A stretch of DNA of 64,000 nucleotides, from NCBI GenBank assembly GCA_963734725.1, contig CAVTIX010000002.1, positions 16,281 to 80,280 of the forward strand, in the 5' to 3' direction. The translations under genes were made by a program, and so were the position numbers. Below are positions 1-8,090 of the stretch, one piece after another; position 1 is the stretch's first letter, and the number at the start of each line of letters is the position of its first letter. This DNA comes from DASXKD01 sp963734725 (GTDB lineage: Bacteria; Actinomycetota; Actinomycetes; Streptosporangiales; Streptosporangiaceae). The notes beneath the pieces are model-generated. The model was given only the letters and a program-made list of their open reading frames with translations, searched no databases and was not told the DNA's origin.

Positions 1-2
1 TC

Positions 3-287
3 GCAATCATGGGCCCGAAACAGATGGCCGGGGTGATGTCGATCGTCCGCCGCGAGCGGGCGGCCCGCCGCGGCGAAGAGGTGAACGAGGAGACCGAGGC
101 CGCCATCACCGCGGCGGTGGAGCACTACGCCGAGGCCGGGTCGCTGGCCCTGTACGCCACCGGCCGGGTTGCCGACGACGGGATCATCGACCCCAGGGAC
201 ACCCGGACGGTGATCGCCATGGCGCTGTCCGCGTGCCACAGCGCCCCGGTGCAGGGGGCCAGCGGGTACGGGGTGTTCCGGCTGTGA
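3..287 (+). CDS. Acyl-CoA carboxylase carboxyltransferase (beta) subunit, C-terminal end
   Basis: This is the 3' end of a gene that begins outside the window; the reading frame is open from base 3. The visible 94 residues match the C-terminus of methylcrotonoyl/geranyl-CoA-type carboxyltransferases: a V(M)xxVRRE helix, then YATGRVADDGIIDP and DTR before a terminal ALSA segment. The subunit transfers the carboxyl group from carboxybiotin to a branched acyl-CoA. Its stop codon overlaps the start of the alpha subunit by 4 bases (GTGA at 284-287), so the two are translationally coupled. Substrate (3-methylcrotonyl-CoA, geranyl-CoA or other) cannot be decided from this fragment. Confidence 0.85.
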   Translation, partial: AIMGPKQMAGVMSIVRRERAARRGEEVNEETEAAITAAVEHYAEAGSLALYATGRVADDGIIDPRDTRTVIAMALSACHSAPVQGASGYGVFRL

Positions 288-2350
288 TCACGACGCTGCT
301 CGTCGCGAACCGGGGCGAGATAGCCCGCCGCGTCATCAGGACCGCCGTGGCGATGGGCATCAGGACCGTCGCTGTCCACGCCGACCCGGACGCCGAGGCG
401 CCGTTCGTCGCCGAGGCGGACCGGGCCGTAGCGCTGCCGGGGCGCACCGCCGCGCAGACCTACCTGAACATCGGCGCCCTGCTGGACGCGGCTGCCGCCG
501 CAGGCGCCGACGCCGTCCACCCCGGCTACGGGTTCCTGTCCGAGCGCGCCGACTTCGCCCGGGCGGTCGCCGGCGCCGGGCTGACGTGGGTCGGGCCGCC
601 GGCCGAGGTCATCGAGGCAATGGGGGACAAGCTGGCCGCCAAGCGGCTGCTGGCTGAGGTGGGCGTGCCCGTGCTGGAGTCCTGGGAGGTGACCGGGGAT
701 GCGCTGCCCGACCTGACCGGCGTCCCGCTGCCGCTGATCGTGAAGGCCGCCGCGGGCGGCGGCGGCAAAGGGATGCGCGTCGTCGGGGCCCGGCCCGCCG
801 CGGCGGGCGGCGCGGCTTCGGATAATACGACCTCGTACAGCACGACATCGGACAGCGCCGGGGACTGGCGGGAGTTGGCCGAGGCGGTTGCGGCGGCCCA
901 GCGCGAGGCGATGGCCGCGTTCGGCGACGGCGCGGTGTTCCTGGAGCGGTACATCGCCGGCGCGCGGCACGTGGAGATCCAGGTCCTCGCGGACAGCCAC
1001 GGCGGGCTGGTGCACTGCTTCGAGCGGGAATGCTCGATCCAGCGCCGGCACCAGAAGGTCATCGAGGAGTGCCCCTCGCCGGCCGTGGACGCGGGCCTGC
1101 GGGACCGGATGGGCGCGGCCGCGCTGGCCGCCGCCAAGGCGGTCGGGTACCTGGGCGCGGGGACCGTCGAGTTCGTGCTGGCGCCATCGGGGGACTTCTG
1201 GTTCCTCGAGGTGAACACCCGGCTCCAGGTGGAGCACCCGGTCACCGAGGCGGTCACCGGCGTGGACCTGGTCCGCGAGCAGCTTCTCGTGGCGCAGGGC
1301 CTGCCGCTGTCGGTCACCCAGGACGGCCTGACGATGACCGGCCACGCGATCGAGGCCCGGCTCTACGCCGAGGACCCCGCCGCCGGGTTCCTGCCGGCCA
1401 CCGGGACCATGCTGGACTGGCGCCCGGCGGCGGCCCCGCCGTGCCGCTGGGACTCCGGGGTGGCGGCGGGCGGCGTGGTGGGGGTCGAGTTCGACCCGAT
1501 GCTGGCCAAGGTCATCGCGCACGCGCCGGCCCGCGGCGAAGCCGCGCTCGCCCTGGCCCTGGCGCTGCAGCGCAGCCGGATCCGGGGCGTGACCACTAAC
1601 CGGGACTTCCTGGTCGCCGCGCTGCGCCACCCGGACTTCCTGGCCGGCCGCACCACGACCTCGTTCATCGAGGACACCGGGGTGGCGCGGGCCCGCCAGC
1701 CGTCACCGGGCGAACTGCGCGCCGCGGCGACCGGGGCGGCGCTCGCCGCCCAGGCGGCCAGACGGGCCGCCGCGCCGGTGCTGGCCACGTTGCCCAGCGG
1801 CTGGCGCAACACCGTGATGCCACCGGAGCGGGCCGAGTTCCGGCATGGCCAGGACACCGTGCTGGTCAGCTACGCGCGGCGGCGTGATGGCCGGTTCGAC
1901 GTCACGGTCACCGGGGCAGCCCCGGATGCGGACGGTGACCCGGGATCCGGGGAGCCCGTGACCGTCCACCACGTCGGCGACGGCTGGATCGACTTCTCCC
2001 GCGGCGGGCGCCGGCACCGGTTGCACGTGCTCGCGGCCGGGGACCGGGTGTGGGTCCAGGGCCCGGACGGCGACCTCGCGCTCACCGCGGTGCCCCGGTT
2101 CCCCGAGGCCGGGCACGGCGAGCAGGTGGCCGGCGGCCTGGTCGCCCCGATGCCCGGCACGGTGCTCGCGGTGCACGCGGCAGCCGGGGACGCCGTCGCC
2201 GCGGGCCAGTTGCTCATGATCGTGGAGGCCATGAAGATGGAGCACCGGATCACCGCGCCGCGAGCCGGGACGCTGCGCGAGGTCCGCGCCCGGCCGGGTG
2301 ACCAGGTCAGCGGTGGCGACCTGCTCGCCGTGATCGACGAGGCGCAATGA
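284..2350 (+). CDS. Biotin-dependent acyl-CoA carboxylase alpha subunit (biotin carboxylase + BCCP)
   Basis: A 688-aa protein with biotin carboxylase N-domain (LLVANRGEIARR at the start), ATP-grasp region with glycine-rich AAGGGGKGMR loop, and catalytic segment ECSIQRRHQKVIEE plus FLEVNTRLQVEHPVTE. A biotin carboxyl carrier domain lies at the C-terminus with the biotinylation motif EAMKMEH (Lys about residue 651). It carboxylates biotin with ATP and bicarbonate for the beta subunit. The GTG start at 284 lies in the beta-subunit stop (GTGA). Oddity: about 24 Ser/Thr/Ala-rich residues are inserted after VVGAR (about bases 790-865), where family members normally run straight into the helix before REAMAAFGD. 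Likely the alpha subunit of a methylcrotonyl- or geranyl-CoA carboxylase. Confidence 0.93.
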   Translation: MITTLLVANRGEIARRVIRTAVAMGIRTVAVHADPDAEAPFVAEADRAVALPGRTAAQTYLNIGALLDAAAAAGADAVHPGYGFLSERADFARAVAGAGLTWVGPPAEVIEAMGDKLAAKRLLAEVGVPVLESWEVTGDALPDLTGVPLPLIVKAAAGGGGKGMRVVGARPAAAGGAASDNTTSYSTTSDSAGDWRELAEAVAAAQREAMAAFGDGAVFLERYIAGARHVEIQVLADSHGGLVHCFERECSIQRRHQKVIEECPSPAVDAGLRDRMGAAALAAAKAVGYLGAGTVEFVLAPSGDFWFLEVNTRLQVEHPVTEAVTGVDLVREQLLVAQGLPLSVTQDGLTMTGHAIEARLYAEDPAAGFLPATGTMLDWRPAAAPPCRWDSGVAAGGVVGVEFDPMLAKVIAHAPARGEAALALALALQRSRIRGVTTNRDFLVAALRHPDFLAGRTTTSFIEDTGVARARQPSPGELRAAATGAALAAQAARRAAAPVLATLPSGWRNTVMPPERAEFRHGQDTVLVSYARRRDGRFDVTVTGAAPDADGDPGSGEPVTVHHVGDGWIDFSRGGRRHRLHVLAAGDRVWVQGPDGDLALTAVPRFPEAGHGEQVAGGLVAPMPGTVLAVHAAAGDAVAAGQLLMIVEAMKMEHRITAPRAGTLREVRARPGDQVSGGDLLAVIDEAQ

Positions 2351-2429
2351 GCCGCAGCTTGACCGACTCCGGTCAGCCACAGGACACGCCTCCCGAAGCC
2401 AGCGAAGCGCCCGCGAGGGAGGCAGGAAA

Positions 2430-4190
2430 ATGACTGCCACGGCGCTTCTCATCGCCAACTGCAGCGGGTTCTACGGCGACCGGCTGGCCGCCGCGCGGGA
2501 GATGGTCGAGGGCGGGCCGATCGATGTGCTGACCGGCGACTGGCTGGCCGAGCTGACGATGCTGGTGCTGGCCAAGAACATGTCCCGGGACAACGGCGCC
2601 GGGTACGCCCGGACCTTCGTCACCCAGATGGAACAGGTCATGGGGCGGTGCCTGGACCGGGGGATCAAGGTGGTGTCGAACGCCGGCGGGCTGACCCCGG
2701 ATCGGTGCGCCGAGGCGGTCGCCGGCGTCGCGGCCAAGCTCGGGCTGAACCCGGTCATCGCGTACGTCGAGGGCGACAACCTGATGCCCCGGCTGGCCGA
2801 ACTGCGCGCGGCCGGGGAGAGCTTCGCCAACATGGACACCGGTGAGCCGCTCGGCGACCGCCCGGTGCTGACCGCGAACGCCTACCTGGGCGGGTGGGGC
2901 ATCGCCGAGGCCCTGGCGCGCGGCGCGGACATCGTGATCACCGGCCGGGTCACCGACGCGGCGCTGGCGCTGGGCCCGGCCGCGTGGCATCACGGCTGGC
3001 GGCGCGACGACTGGGACGCCCTGGCCGGCGCTGTGGTGGCCGGGCATGTGATCGAGTGCGGGGCGCAGGCCACCGGCGGCAACTTTGCGTTCTTCACCGA
3101 GGTGCCCGGGCTCGAGCACCCCGGCTTCCCGATCGCCGAGGTTGCCGCCGACGGTACCTCGGTAATCACCAAGCACCCGGGGCAAGGCGGAATGGTGTCG
3201 GTGGACACGGTCACCGCCCAGCTGATGTACGAGATCGGCGGGTTGGCGTACCTCAACCCCGACGTCATCGCCCGGTTCGACAGCATCCGCCTGGCCGCCG
3301 ACGGCCCGGACCGGGTGCGGATCTCCGGGGTCCGCGGCGACTCCCCGCCGGACGCCGCGAAGGTCGCGCTGAACTACCAGGGCGGCTGGCGGTCCACGCT
3401 GACCCTGTACCTCACCGGGCTGGACATCGAGGAGAAGGCAGCCCTGGTCGAGCGGGCGCTGTGGGCGGGCATCCCCGGCGGACGGGGCTCGTTCGACGAC
3501 GCCGAGGTCACCCTGCTGCGCACCGACAAGCCGGACCCGGCGACGAACGCCGAGGCGATGGCCCAGCTGCGGATCACCGTCAAGCACTCCGACGAGCGGG
3601 CCGTGGGACGGGCCTTCTCCGCCCGGGTCACCGAGCTCGCGCTGGCCTCGTACCCGGGCATGTTCGCGGACGGCCTGGTCAGTGGGGCCCGCGCGTACGG
3701 CGTGTACTGGCCGACGACGGTTCCGGCGGCCCTGGTATCTCAGCAAATATTCATTGACGGGGAGCGGACGGTCGTCGAGCCGACCCTGCCGCCGCAGCCG
3801 CCGGTGGTGGCGGAGGTGCCGGCGGTCGCGGTCGCAGCCGGGCCGGCTGGCGGGGCGACGGTGCGGGCGCCGCTGGGCCGGGTGGCGGGTGCGCGCTCGG
3901 GCGACAAGGGCGGCAACGCCAACCTGGGGGTTTGGGCGCGCACCGACGCGGCCTACGCGTGGCTGGCCGGCTTCCTGACCACCGGCAGGCTGAAGGAGCT
4001 GCTGCCGGAGACCGCGCCGCTGCCGGTGCAGCGGCACGAGTTCCCCCGCCTGCGCGCGTTCAACTTCGTCATCGAGGGACTGCTCGGCGAGGGCGTGGCG
4101 GCGAGCAGCAGGCTGGACCCGCAGGCCAAGAGCCTCGGCGAATGGCTGCGCGCCCGGGTCGTGGACATCCCGGCCGGGTTGCTGCCATGA
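2430..4190 (+). CDS. AtuA-like protein (DUF1446 family, acyclic terpene utilisation)
   Basis: A 586-aa protein of the AtuA/DUF1446 family, seen from the N-terminal IANCSGFYGDRLAAAREM, the GDWLAELTM segment, VVSNAGGL and VITGRVTDAALALGP. The C-terminal part (from about residue 480) has the GARSGDKGGNANLGVWAR motif of the AtuA C-terminal domain, separated by an Ala/Pro/Val-rich linker at about 450-475. The biochemical role of AtuA is not settled; it travels with geranyl-CoA carboxylase in citronellol/geraniol degradation and with branched acyl-CoA carboxylases in actinomycetes. A good ribosome site (GGAGG) precedes the ATG. It is probably co-transcribed with the carboxylase subunits, 79 bases upstream. 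Confidence 0.88.
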   Translation: MTATALLIANCSGFYGDRLAAAREMVEGGPIDVLTGDWLAELTMLVLAKNMSRDNGAGYARTFVTQMEQVMGRCLDRGIKVVSNAGGLTPDRCAEAVAGVAAKLGLNPVIAYVEGDNLMPRLAELRAAGESFANMDTGEPLGDRPVLTANAYLGGWGIAEALARGADIVITGRVTDAALALGPAAWHHGWRRDDWDALAGAVVAGHVIECGAQATGGNFAFFTEVPGLEHPGFPIAEVAADGTSVITKHPGQGGMVSVDTVTAQLMYEIGGLAYLNPDVIARFDSIRLAADGPDRVRISGVRGDSPPDAAKVALNYQGGWRSTLTLYLTGLDIEEKAALVERALWAGIPGGRGSFDDAEVTLLRTDKPDPATNAEAMAQLRITVKHSDERAVGRAFSARVTELALASYPGMFADGLVSGARAYGVYWPTTVPAALVSQQIFIDGERTVVEPTLPPQPPVVAEVPAVAVAAGPAGGATVRAPLGRVAGARSGDKGGNANLGVWARTDAAYAWLAGFLTTGRLKELLPETAPLPVQRHEFPRLRAFNFVIEGLLGEGVAASSRLDPQAKSLGEWLRARVVDIPAGLLP

Positions 4191-4237
4191 TCCTGGCGCC
4201 CCGTCAGCTCGGCTGGTAGACGAGTGGACCGTCCGCA

Positions 4238-4304
4238 TTTCATGATCGCGGACGATTCCCTGCGTTTTCCGCGGCCTGCGGGGTGATCGTCCGTGATCAT
4301 GAAA
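4238..4304. repeat. Long inverted repeat (19-bp arms) between the AtuA-like and enoyl-CoA hydratase genes
   Basis: The left arm (4238-4256) and right arm (4286-4304) are reverse complements over 19 bases with a single mismatch; both contain TCATGATC. The loop is 29 bases. There is no T-run, so it is not a textbook Rho-independent terminator. It could be a strong hairpin attenuating read-through, a REP-like intergenic element or a protein binding site. Confidence 0.7.
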
Positions 4305-4395
4305 GTACCGGCGGTGGAGGGGCCATATCTCCGGAGCGGCCGTAGTAGCGCCGCTGGCGGGGCTGGTGGGACTGATGGGCGGAAAGGTGAGTTTC

Positions 4396-5196
4396 GTGAG
4401 CGATGAGGCGCCGGTGCGCTACGTGGTGAGCGGCGCGATGGCGACGCTGACCATGGACCAGCAGCACAACCGCAACGCCCTGACGCCGGCCCTGATGAGC
4501 GGGCTCAGCCGGGGCCTGGAAGCAGCCCTCGCGGACGAAGCCGTCGGGGTCGTCGTGCTGACCAATGCCGGGCCAGCGTTCTGCGCGGGCGCCGACCTGT
4601 CCGGCGGCGTCCCGGCCGTCACGGGCGGGGGCAAGCGGCGCGGGGCGCGCCGCGACGGTCTTGCCGACCTGCTGGCCGCCATTCAGGACTCGACCAAGCC
4701 GGTGGTGGCGCGGATCGCCGGGCACTGCGTGGCCGGCGGGATCGGCCTGGCGGCTGCCTGCGACATCTCGATCGCCGACGACGCGGCGCGGTTCGGGTTC
4801 ACCGAGGTCCGGATCGGGGTCGCGCCGGCCATCATCTCGGTCGTCTGCCTGCCCAAGCTGCGCCGCGCAGACGCGCTGGAGCTGTTCTTGTCCGGGGAGC
4901 GGATCAGCGCCGCCCGGGCCGCCGAGATGGGCCTGATCACCAGGGCGGTGCCCGCGGCGGACCTCGACGCCGAGGTCGCGACGGTGGTGGCCAGGCTGCT
5001 GGCCGGCGGCCCGTCGGCGCTGGCCGCGGCGAAGCGCCTGGTCTACACGATCCCCGGAATGGACCGGGACGCGGCGTTCACCCGGGCCACCGAAGTCTCC
5101 CAGGCGCTGTTCGCCTCGGCTGAGGCGGCCGAGGGGATGGCCGCGTTCCGGGAGAAACGGCGCCCGTCCTGGGCCCCGCCGCCCGGCGCATCCTGA
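4396..5196 (+). CDS. Enoyl-CoA hydratase/isomerase family protein
   Basis: A crotonase-fold protein of 266 aa if started at the GTG at 4396, chosen for the GGAAAGG site 8 bases upstream; an ATG at 4375 and a GTG at 4366 lie in frame. Crotonase features: NALTPALM near the N-terminus, oxyanion-hole segment FCAGADLSGG, VAGGIGLAAACDISIA and FGFTEVRIGV. The position usually filled by the second catalytic Glu is in the FTEVRIG stretch. It would hydrate the unsaturated CoA product of the upstream carboxylase, as AtuE or methylglutaconyl-CoA hydratase do, but the exact substrate is inference. It is separated from the AtuA-like gene by the inverted repeat. Confidence 0.88.
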   Translation: MSDEAPVRYVVSGAMATLTMDQQHNRNALTPALMSGLSRGLEAALADEAVGVVVLTNAGPAFCAGADLSGGVPAVTGGGKRRGARRDGLADLLAAIQDSTKPVVARIAGHCVAGGIGLAAACDISIADDAARFGFTEVRIGVAPAIISVVCLPKLRRADALELFLSGERISAARAAEMGLITRAVPAADLDAEVATVVARLLAGGPSALAAAKRLVYTIPGMDRDAAFTRATEVSQALFASAEAAEGMAAFREKRRPSWAPPPGAS

Positions 5197-5261
5197 CCGC
5201 CGGTCCGCTCAGAAACCGCCTGACCTGCGCCGTTCCGTGCCAGAAAAATTCTCTGCAGAGG

Positions 5262-5288
5262 TGTCCATCTCGGCCGCTGGGCTTCGTC
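5262..5288 (+). promoter_or_regulatory. Predicted ECF sigma factor promoter (TGTCC-N16-TTCGTC)
   Basis: TGTCC at 5262-5266 and TTCGTC at 5283-5288, with GGTGAGA just downstream. The same two boxes at the same spacing occur at three other promoters around 56-58 kb, next to the second ECF/YciI module. Here it lies 57 bases before the 58-codon gene and the YciI-ECF sigma pair, which fits an autoregulated ECF module. Confidence 0.6.
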
Positions 5289-5344
5289 GTGGGGGTGAGA
5301 AGACGATCCCGGGCCGTTCCCGGGCCATGATCGAGGAGGACGCA

Positions 5345-5521
5345 ATGAACCCGAACTTCAACTACGCGATCGTCGCCGAGCGGATGCAGACCCTCCAGGC
5401 CAAGGCGGAGGCGACCCGCGCGCGGCACGCGGCCCGGAACCAGCGCGGCACGGCCCGCGCCCGGCTGGCCCGCCGCCCTCGCCGGTGGCTGGCGTTCGCC
5501 CCGGCCGGCTCGGGCCGGTAG
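5345..5521 (+). CDS. Small basic protein of unknown function upstream of YciI
   Basis: A 58-aa open frame starting with ATG behind a strong GAGGAGGA site 4 bases upstream. The N-terminal half is an amphipathic helix with YAIVAERMQTLQAKAEATRA; the C-terminal half is Arg-rich and very basic. I do not recognise a domain. It sits between the predicted ECF promoter and the yciI-like gene, 42 bases upstream of the latter, so it is probably the first cistron of the ECF module. The ribosome site and position support a real gene; function unknown. Confidence 0.6.
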   Translation: MNPNFNYAIVAERMQTLQAKAEATRARHAARNQRGTARARLARRPRRWLAFAPAGSGR

Positions 5522-5563
5522 CACCCGGGCCCCACAACGCAGAATCATGACAGTGGAGGAACC

Positions 5564-5905
5564 ATGAAGTACATGATGCTGGTCTGCGCCGACGAGGCCA
5601 CCGAGCTGAGCCCCGAGGAGGCCGGGCAGATCGAGCGGGCGGCCACTGCCTGGGTCGGGGAGATGGCCCGCCGGGGGATCCGGCTGACGGGTCAGCGGCT
5701 GCGGCCGGTCAGCGACGCCACCACTATTCAGGTGCGCGGCGGTGAGGTCATGATCGCCGACGGCCCGTTCGCCGAGACCAAGGAACAGATCGCCGGGTAC
5801 GACATCATCGACTGCGCCGACCTGGACGAGGCTATCGAGGTCGCGTCCAGGCACCCGGTCGCCACGTTCGGGAAGATCGAGGTGAGGCCGTTCTGGGTGG
5901 AGTGA
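5564..5905 (+). CDS. YciI/DGPF-domain protein, partner of ECF sigma factor
   Basis: A 113-aa YciI-like (DGPF, YCII-related) protein: MKYMMLVCADE at the N-terminus, ADGPFAETKEQIAGYDIIDC in the middle, and a C-terminal GKIEVRPFW strand. Such ferredoxin-like proteins are typically encoded directly before ECF42-type sigma factors; their biochemical role is unknown. The stop overlaps the start of the sigma gene by 4 bases (GTGA), indicating translational coupling. A GAGGA site precedes the ATG. A close paralogue lies at 56460-56798. Confidence 0.9.
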   Translation: MKYMMLVCADEATELSPEEAGQIERAATAWVGEMARRGIRLTGQRLRPVSDATTIQVRGGEVMIADGPFAETKEQIAGYDIIDCADLDEAIEVASRHPVATFGKIEVRPFWVE

Positions 5906-7149
5906 GCCCGGAGATCAGCGAGGCTGTCGCCGAGGCGTTCCGGCAGGAGTGGGGCCGCGTCGTGGCCGCCCTGATCGGGATGACCGGCGACTGGGACCTG
6001 GCCGAGGAGTGTGCCCAGGACGCCTTCGCGCAGGCCATGAAGACCTGGACGCGCGACGGTGTCCCGCGCCGCCCGGGCGCGTGGCTGACCACGGTGGCGC
6101 GCAACCGCGCGCTGGACCGGCTCCGCCGCGGCGCCACCGAGACCGCCAGGCTGAGAGAGGCGGCCACCTTGTCGCTGCCCAGCGATCCTGACTCAGGCGG
6201 TGACGACAGCGGCATCACCGACGACCGGCTCCGGCTGATCTTCACCTGCTGCCACCCGGCCCTGGCGCTGGAGGCCCGGGTTGCCCTGACGCTGCGCACG
6301 CTCGCCGGGCTGACCACCGCGGAGATCGCGCGGGCCTTCATGGTCAGCGAGGAGACCATGGCCAAGCGCCTGGTCCGGGCCAAGCACAAGATCCGCGACG
6401 CGAAGATCCCGTACCGGGTCCCGCCGGCGCACCTGCTGCCGGATCGCACGGCGGGGGTCCTAGCCGTGCTGTACCTGCTGTTCAACGAGGGCTACTCGGC
6501 CAGCGCGGGCGCCGATCTGGTGCGCCAGGGACTTTGCGCGGAGGCCATCCGGCTGGCCCGGGCGCTGAGCCAGCTCATGCCCGACGAGCCCGAGGCGCAG
6601 GGCCTGCTGGCGCTGATGTTTTTCCACGACGCCAGGCGCGCCACCCGGACCGACACCGCCGGCGACCTGGTGCGGCTGGAAGATCAGGACCGCTCCCGCT
6701 GGGACCGGGGCGAGATCGAGGAGGGGACCAGGGTGCTGGACGCCGCGCTGCGGCGCGGTCGGCCGGGCGCCTACCAGGTGCAGGCGGCCATCGCCGCGTG
6801 CCACGCCACCGCCGCCGACGCGGCGGACACCGACTGGGCCGAGATCGCCGCGCTCTACGGTGAGCTTGCCCGGCTGGTGCCCTCGCCGGTGGTGGAGCTG
6901 AACCGCGCGGTCGCGGTGGCCATGGCCGACGGCCCGGCCGCCGGGCTGGCCCTGGTGCGCGCGCTGGAAGAGTCCGGCGAGCTGACGGGATACCACCTGC
7001 TGCCCGCCACCCGGGCCGACCTGCTGCTGCGCCTCGGCCGGCGGCCCGAAGCCGCCGCCGGATTCGCCGAAGCGCTGGACCTGGCCGCCACCGACGCCGA
7101 GCGCAGGTTCCTCACCAGGCGTCTCGCCGAAGCCACCGCCCCGGATTAG
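5902..7149 (+). CDS. ECF RNA polymerase sigma factor with long C-terminal extension (ECF42-like)
   Basis: A 415-aa protein. Sigma-70 region 2 lies at about residues 12-75 (WDLAEECAQDAFAQAM, then PGAWLTTVARNRALDRLRR) and region 4 at about 110-165 (LTTAEIARAFMVSEETMAKRLVRAKHKI). A long helical extension of about 230 residues follows, with LFNEGYSAS, DEPEAQGLLALM and VELNRAVAVAMADGPAAGL, characteristic of the ECF42 group (DUF6596/TPR-like). The extension is thought to control activity in place of a membrane anti-sigma factor, and no anti-sigma gene is present. The start is the GTG overlapping the YciI stop. Paralogue of the gene at 56795. Confidence 0.92.
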   Translation: MSPEISEAVAEAFRQEWGRVVAALIGMTGDWDLAEECAQDAFAQAMKTWTRDGVPRRPGAWLTTVARNRALDRLRRGATETARLREAATLSLPSDPDSGGDDSGITDDRLRLIFTCCHPALALEARVALTLRTLAGLTTAEIARAFMVSEETMAKRLVRAKHKIRDAKIPYRVPPAHLLPDRTAGVLAVLYLLFNEGYSASAGADLVRQGLCAEAIRLARALSQLMPDEPEAQGLLALMFFHDARRATRTDTAGDLVRLEDQDRSRWDRGEIEEGTRVLDAALRRGRPGAYQVQAAIAACHATAADAADTDWAEIAALYGELARLVPSPVVELNRAVAVAMADGPAAGLALVRALEESGELTGYHLLPATRADLLLRLGRRPEAAAGFAEALDLAATDAERRFLTRRLAEATAPD

Positions 7150-7324
7150 CGCCTAGGTGCTGCAACGGCACTTGGATGAGGGCCGCGCGCAGGTTCGGCC
7201 AGGAGGCCGACATCAGGGGTCAGAGCCCACTCTAGCTTCGGACAGTAAACCTGACATCACTGGTCACGGCCGTCGGCCAATTTCATGGCGTTCGTTTCTC
7301 AGCGGGCCGGCAATGACTCGACCT

Positions 7325-7934
7325 ATGCCACGGTGGCCGCGCCAGGAAGCGGCGGACGTGGACCGCGTGGCGGACGCGCTCGCCAACGCCGGGCTGCCCT
7401 GCCTGATCTTGCGGCAGGAGGACGAGTTGTTCGTCCTGCTCCACGACGACGACCGGGCCCGCGCTGCGCTGACCGGCGCCCTGGACGCCACCGTCGGGCT
7501 GAGCCGCCCGTTCCCCGCCGCCGCGCCGCTGGCCGTGGCCAGGCGGGAGGCCCTGTGGGCGCTCGACCGGGCCGCGGAGGCCGGCCGGGACGTCGTCAGT
7601 TACGGCGACGACCGGACCGAGCGGTGGCTGACCAGCGATTCCGCCGACCTGCGCGCTGGCCGAGCAGGTGCTCGGCGCCGTGATCGACTACGACGCAGCG
7701 CACGCGGGCGACCTGGTCACGTCGGTGCGCGTCTGGCTGGAGCACGACCGGCAGACCGACCGCGCCGCCCAGGCGCTGCACATCCACCCGAATACGCTGC
7801 TCTACCGGGTACGCCGGTTCGAGCAGATCAGCGGGCACTCCCTCACGTCGACCGAGTCCCTGGCCGAGGTCTGGCTGGCCCTGCGGGCGACGGCTGCGGT
7901 CCCCGACGCCGCGAACCGTCCCGCCCAGCTTTAG
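7325..7934 (+). pseudogene. Truncated, frameshifted PucR/CdaR-type transcriptional regulator
   Basis: Two adjoining frames encode the C-terminal half of a PucR-family regulator. The first (to about 7655) resembles the GGDEF-like middle domain (FVLLHDDDRARAALTG, then DVVSYGDDRTERWL). The second (from about 7660) is the C-terminal helix-turn-helix: LAEQVLGAVIDYD, TDRAAQALHIHPNTLLYRVRR, FEQISG. The frame changes inside a GCGCGC stretch near 7650-7660, consistent with loss of one GC dinucleotide. Intact family members are about 400-550 aa; the N-terminal sensor part is missing. Probably a relic, unless the frameshift is a sequencing error. Confidence 0.75.
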
Positions 7935-7964
7935 GCTGCCAAGATGCATAACGACTGGCGGTCG

Positions 7965-8012
7965 CTGGCCCGGGCACGCGCTGGCCCGTGCACGCGCCGG
8001 CCCGGGCACGCG
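7965..8012. repeat. Tandem repeat, 16 bp x 3
   Basis: Three contiguous 16-bp units at 7965, 7981 and 7997, of form (C/T)(T/C)GGCCCGKGCACGCG, differing at one or two positions. They lie 31 bases after the stop of the PucR relic and before the GNAT-like gene, and are one of several short tandem arrays near gene ends in this window. Confidence 0.85.
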
Positions 8013-8090
8013 GTGACCCCTTCGCCGGCGACCTGGCTTGGGCCGGGGCCCACGGTTACGCCGGCCAGGACCAGGCCGTAAGGAGCAGCG

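Noticed and set aside
125..1630. Long minus-strand open frame opposite the carboxylase alpha gene
   Set aside because: Arg/Gly/Pro/His-rich composition typical of antisense reading in high-GC DNA; the plus strand has clear motifs.
2373..4238. 621-codon minus-strand frame opposite the AtuA-like gene
   Set aside because: No domain, biased composition, fully overlapped by a recognised gene.
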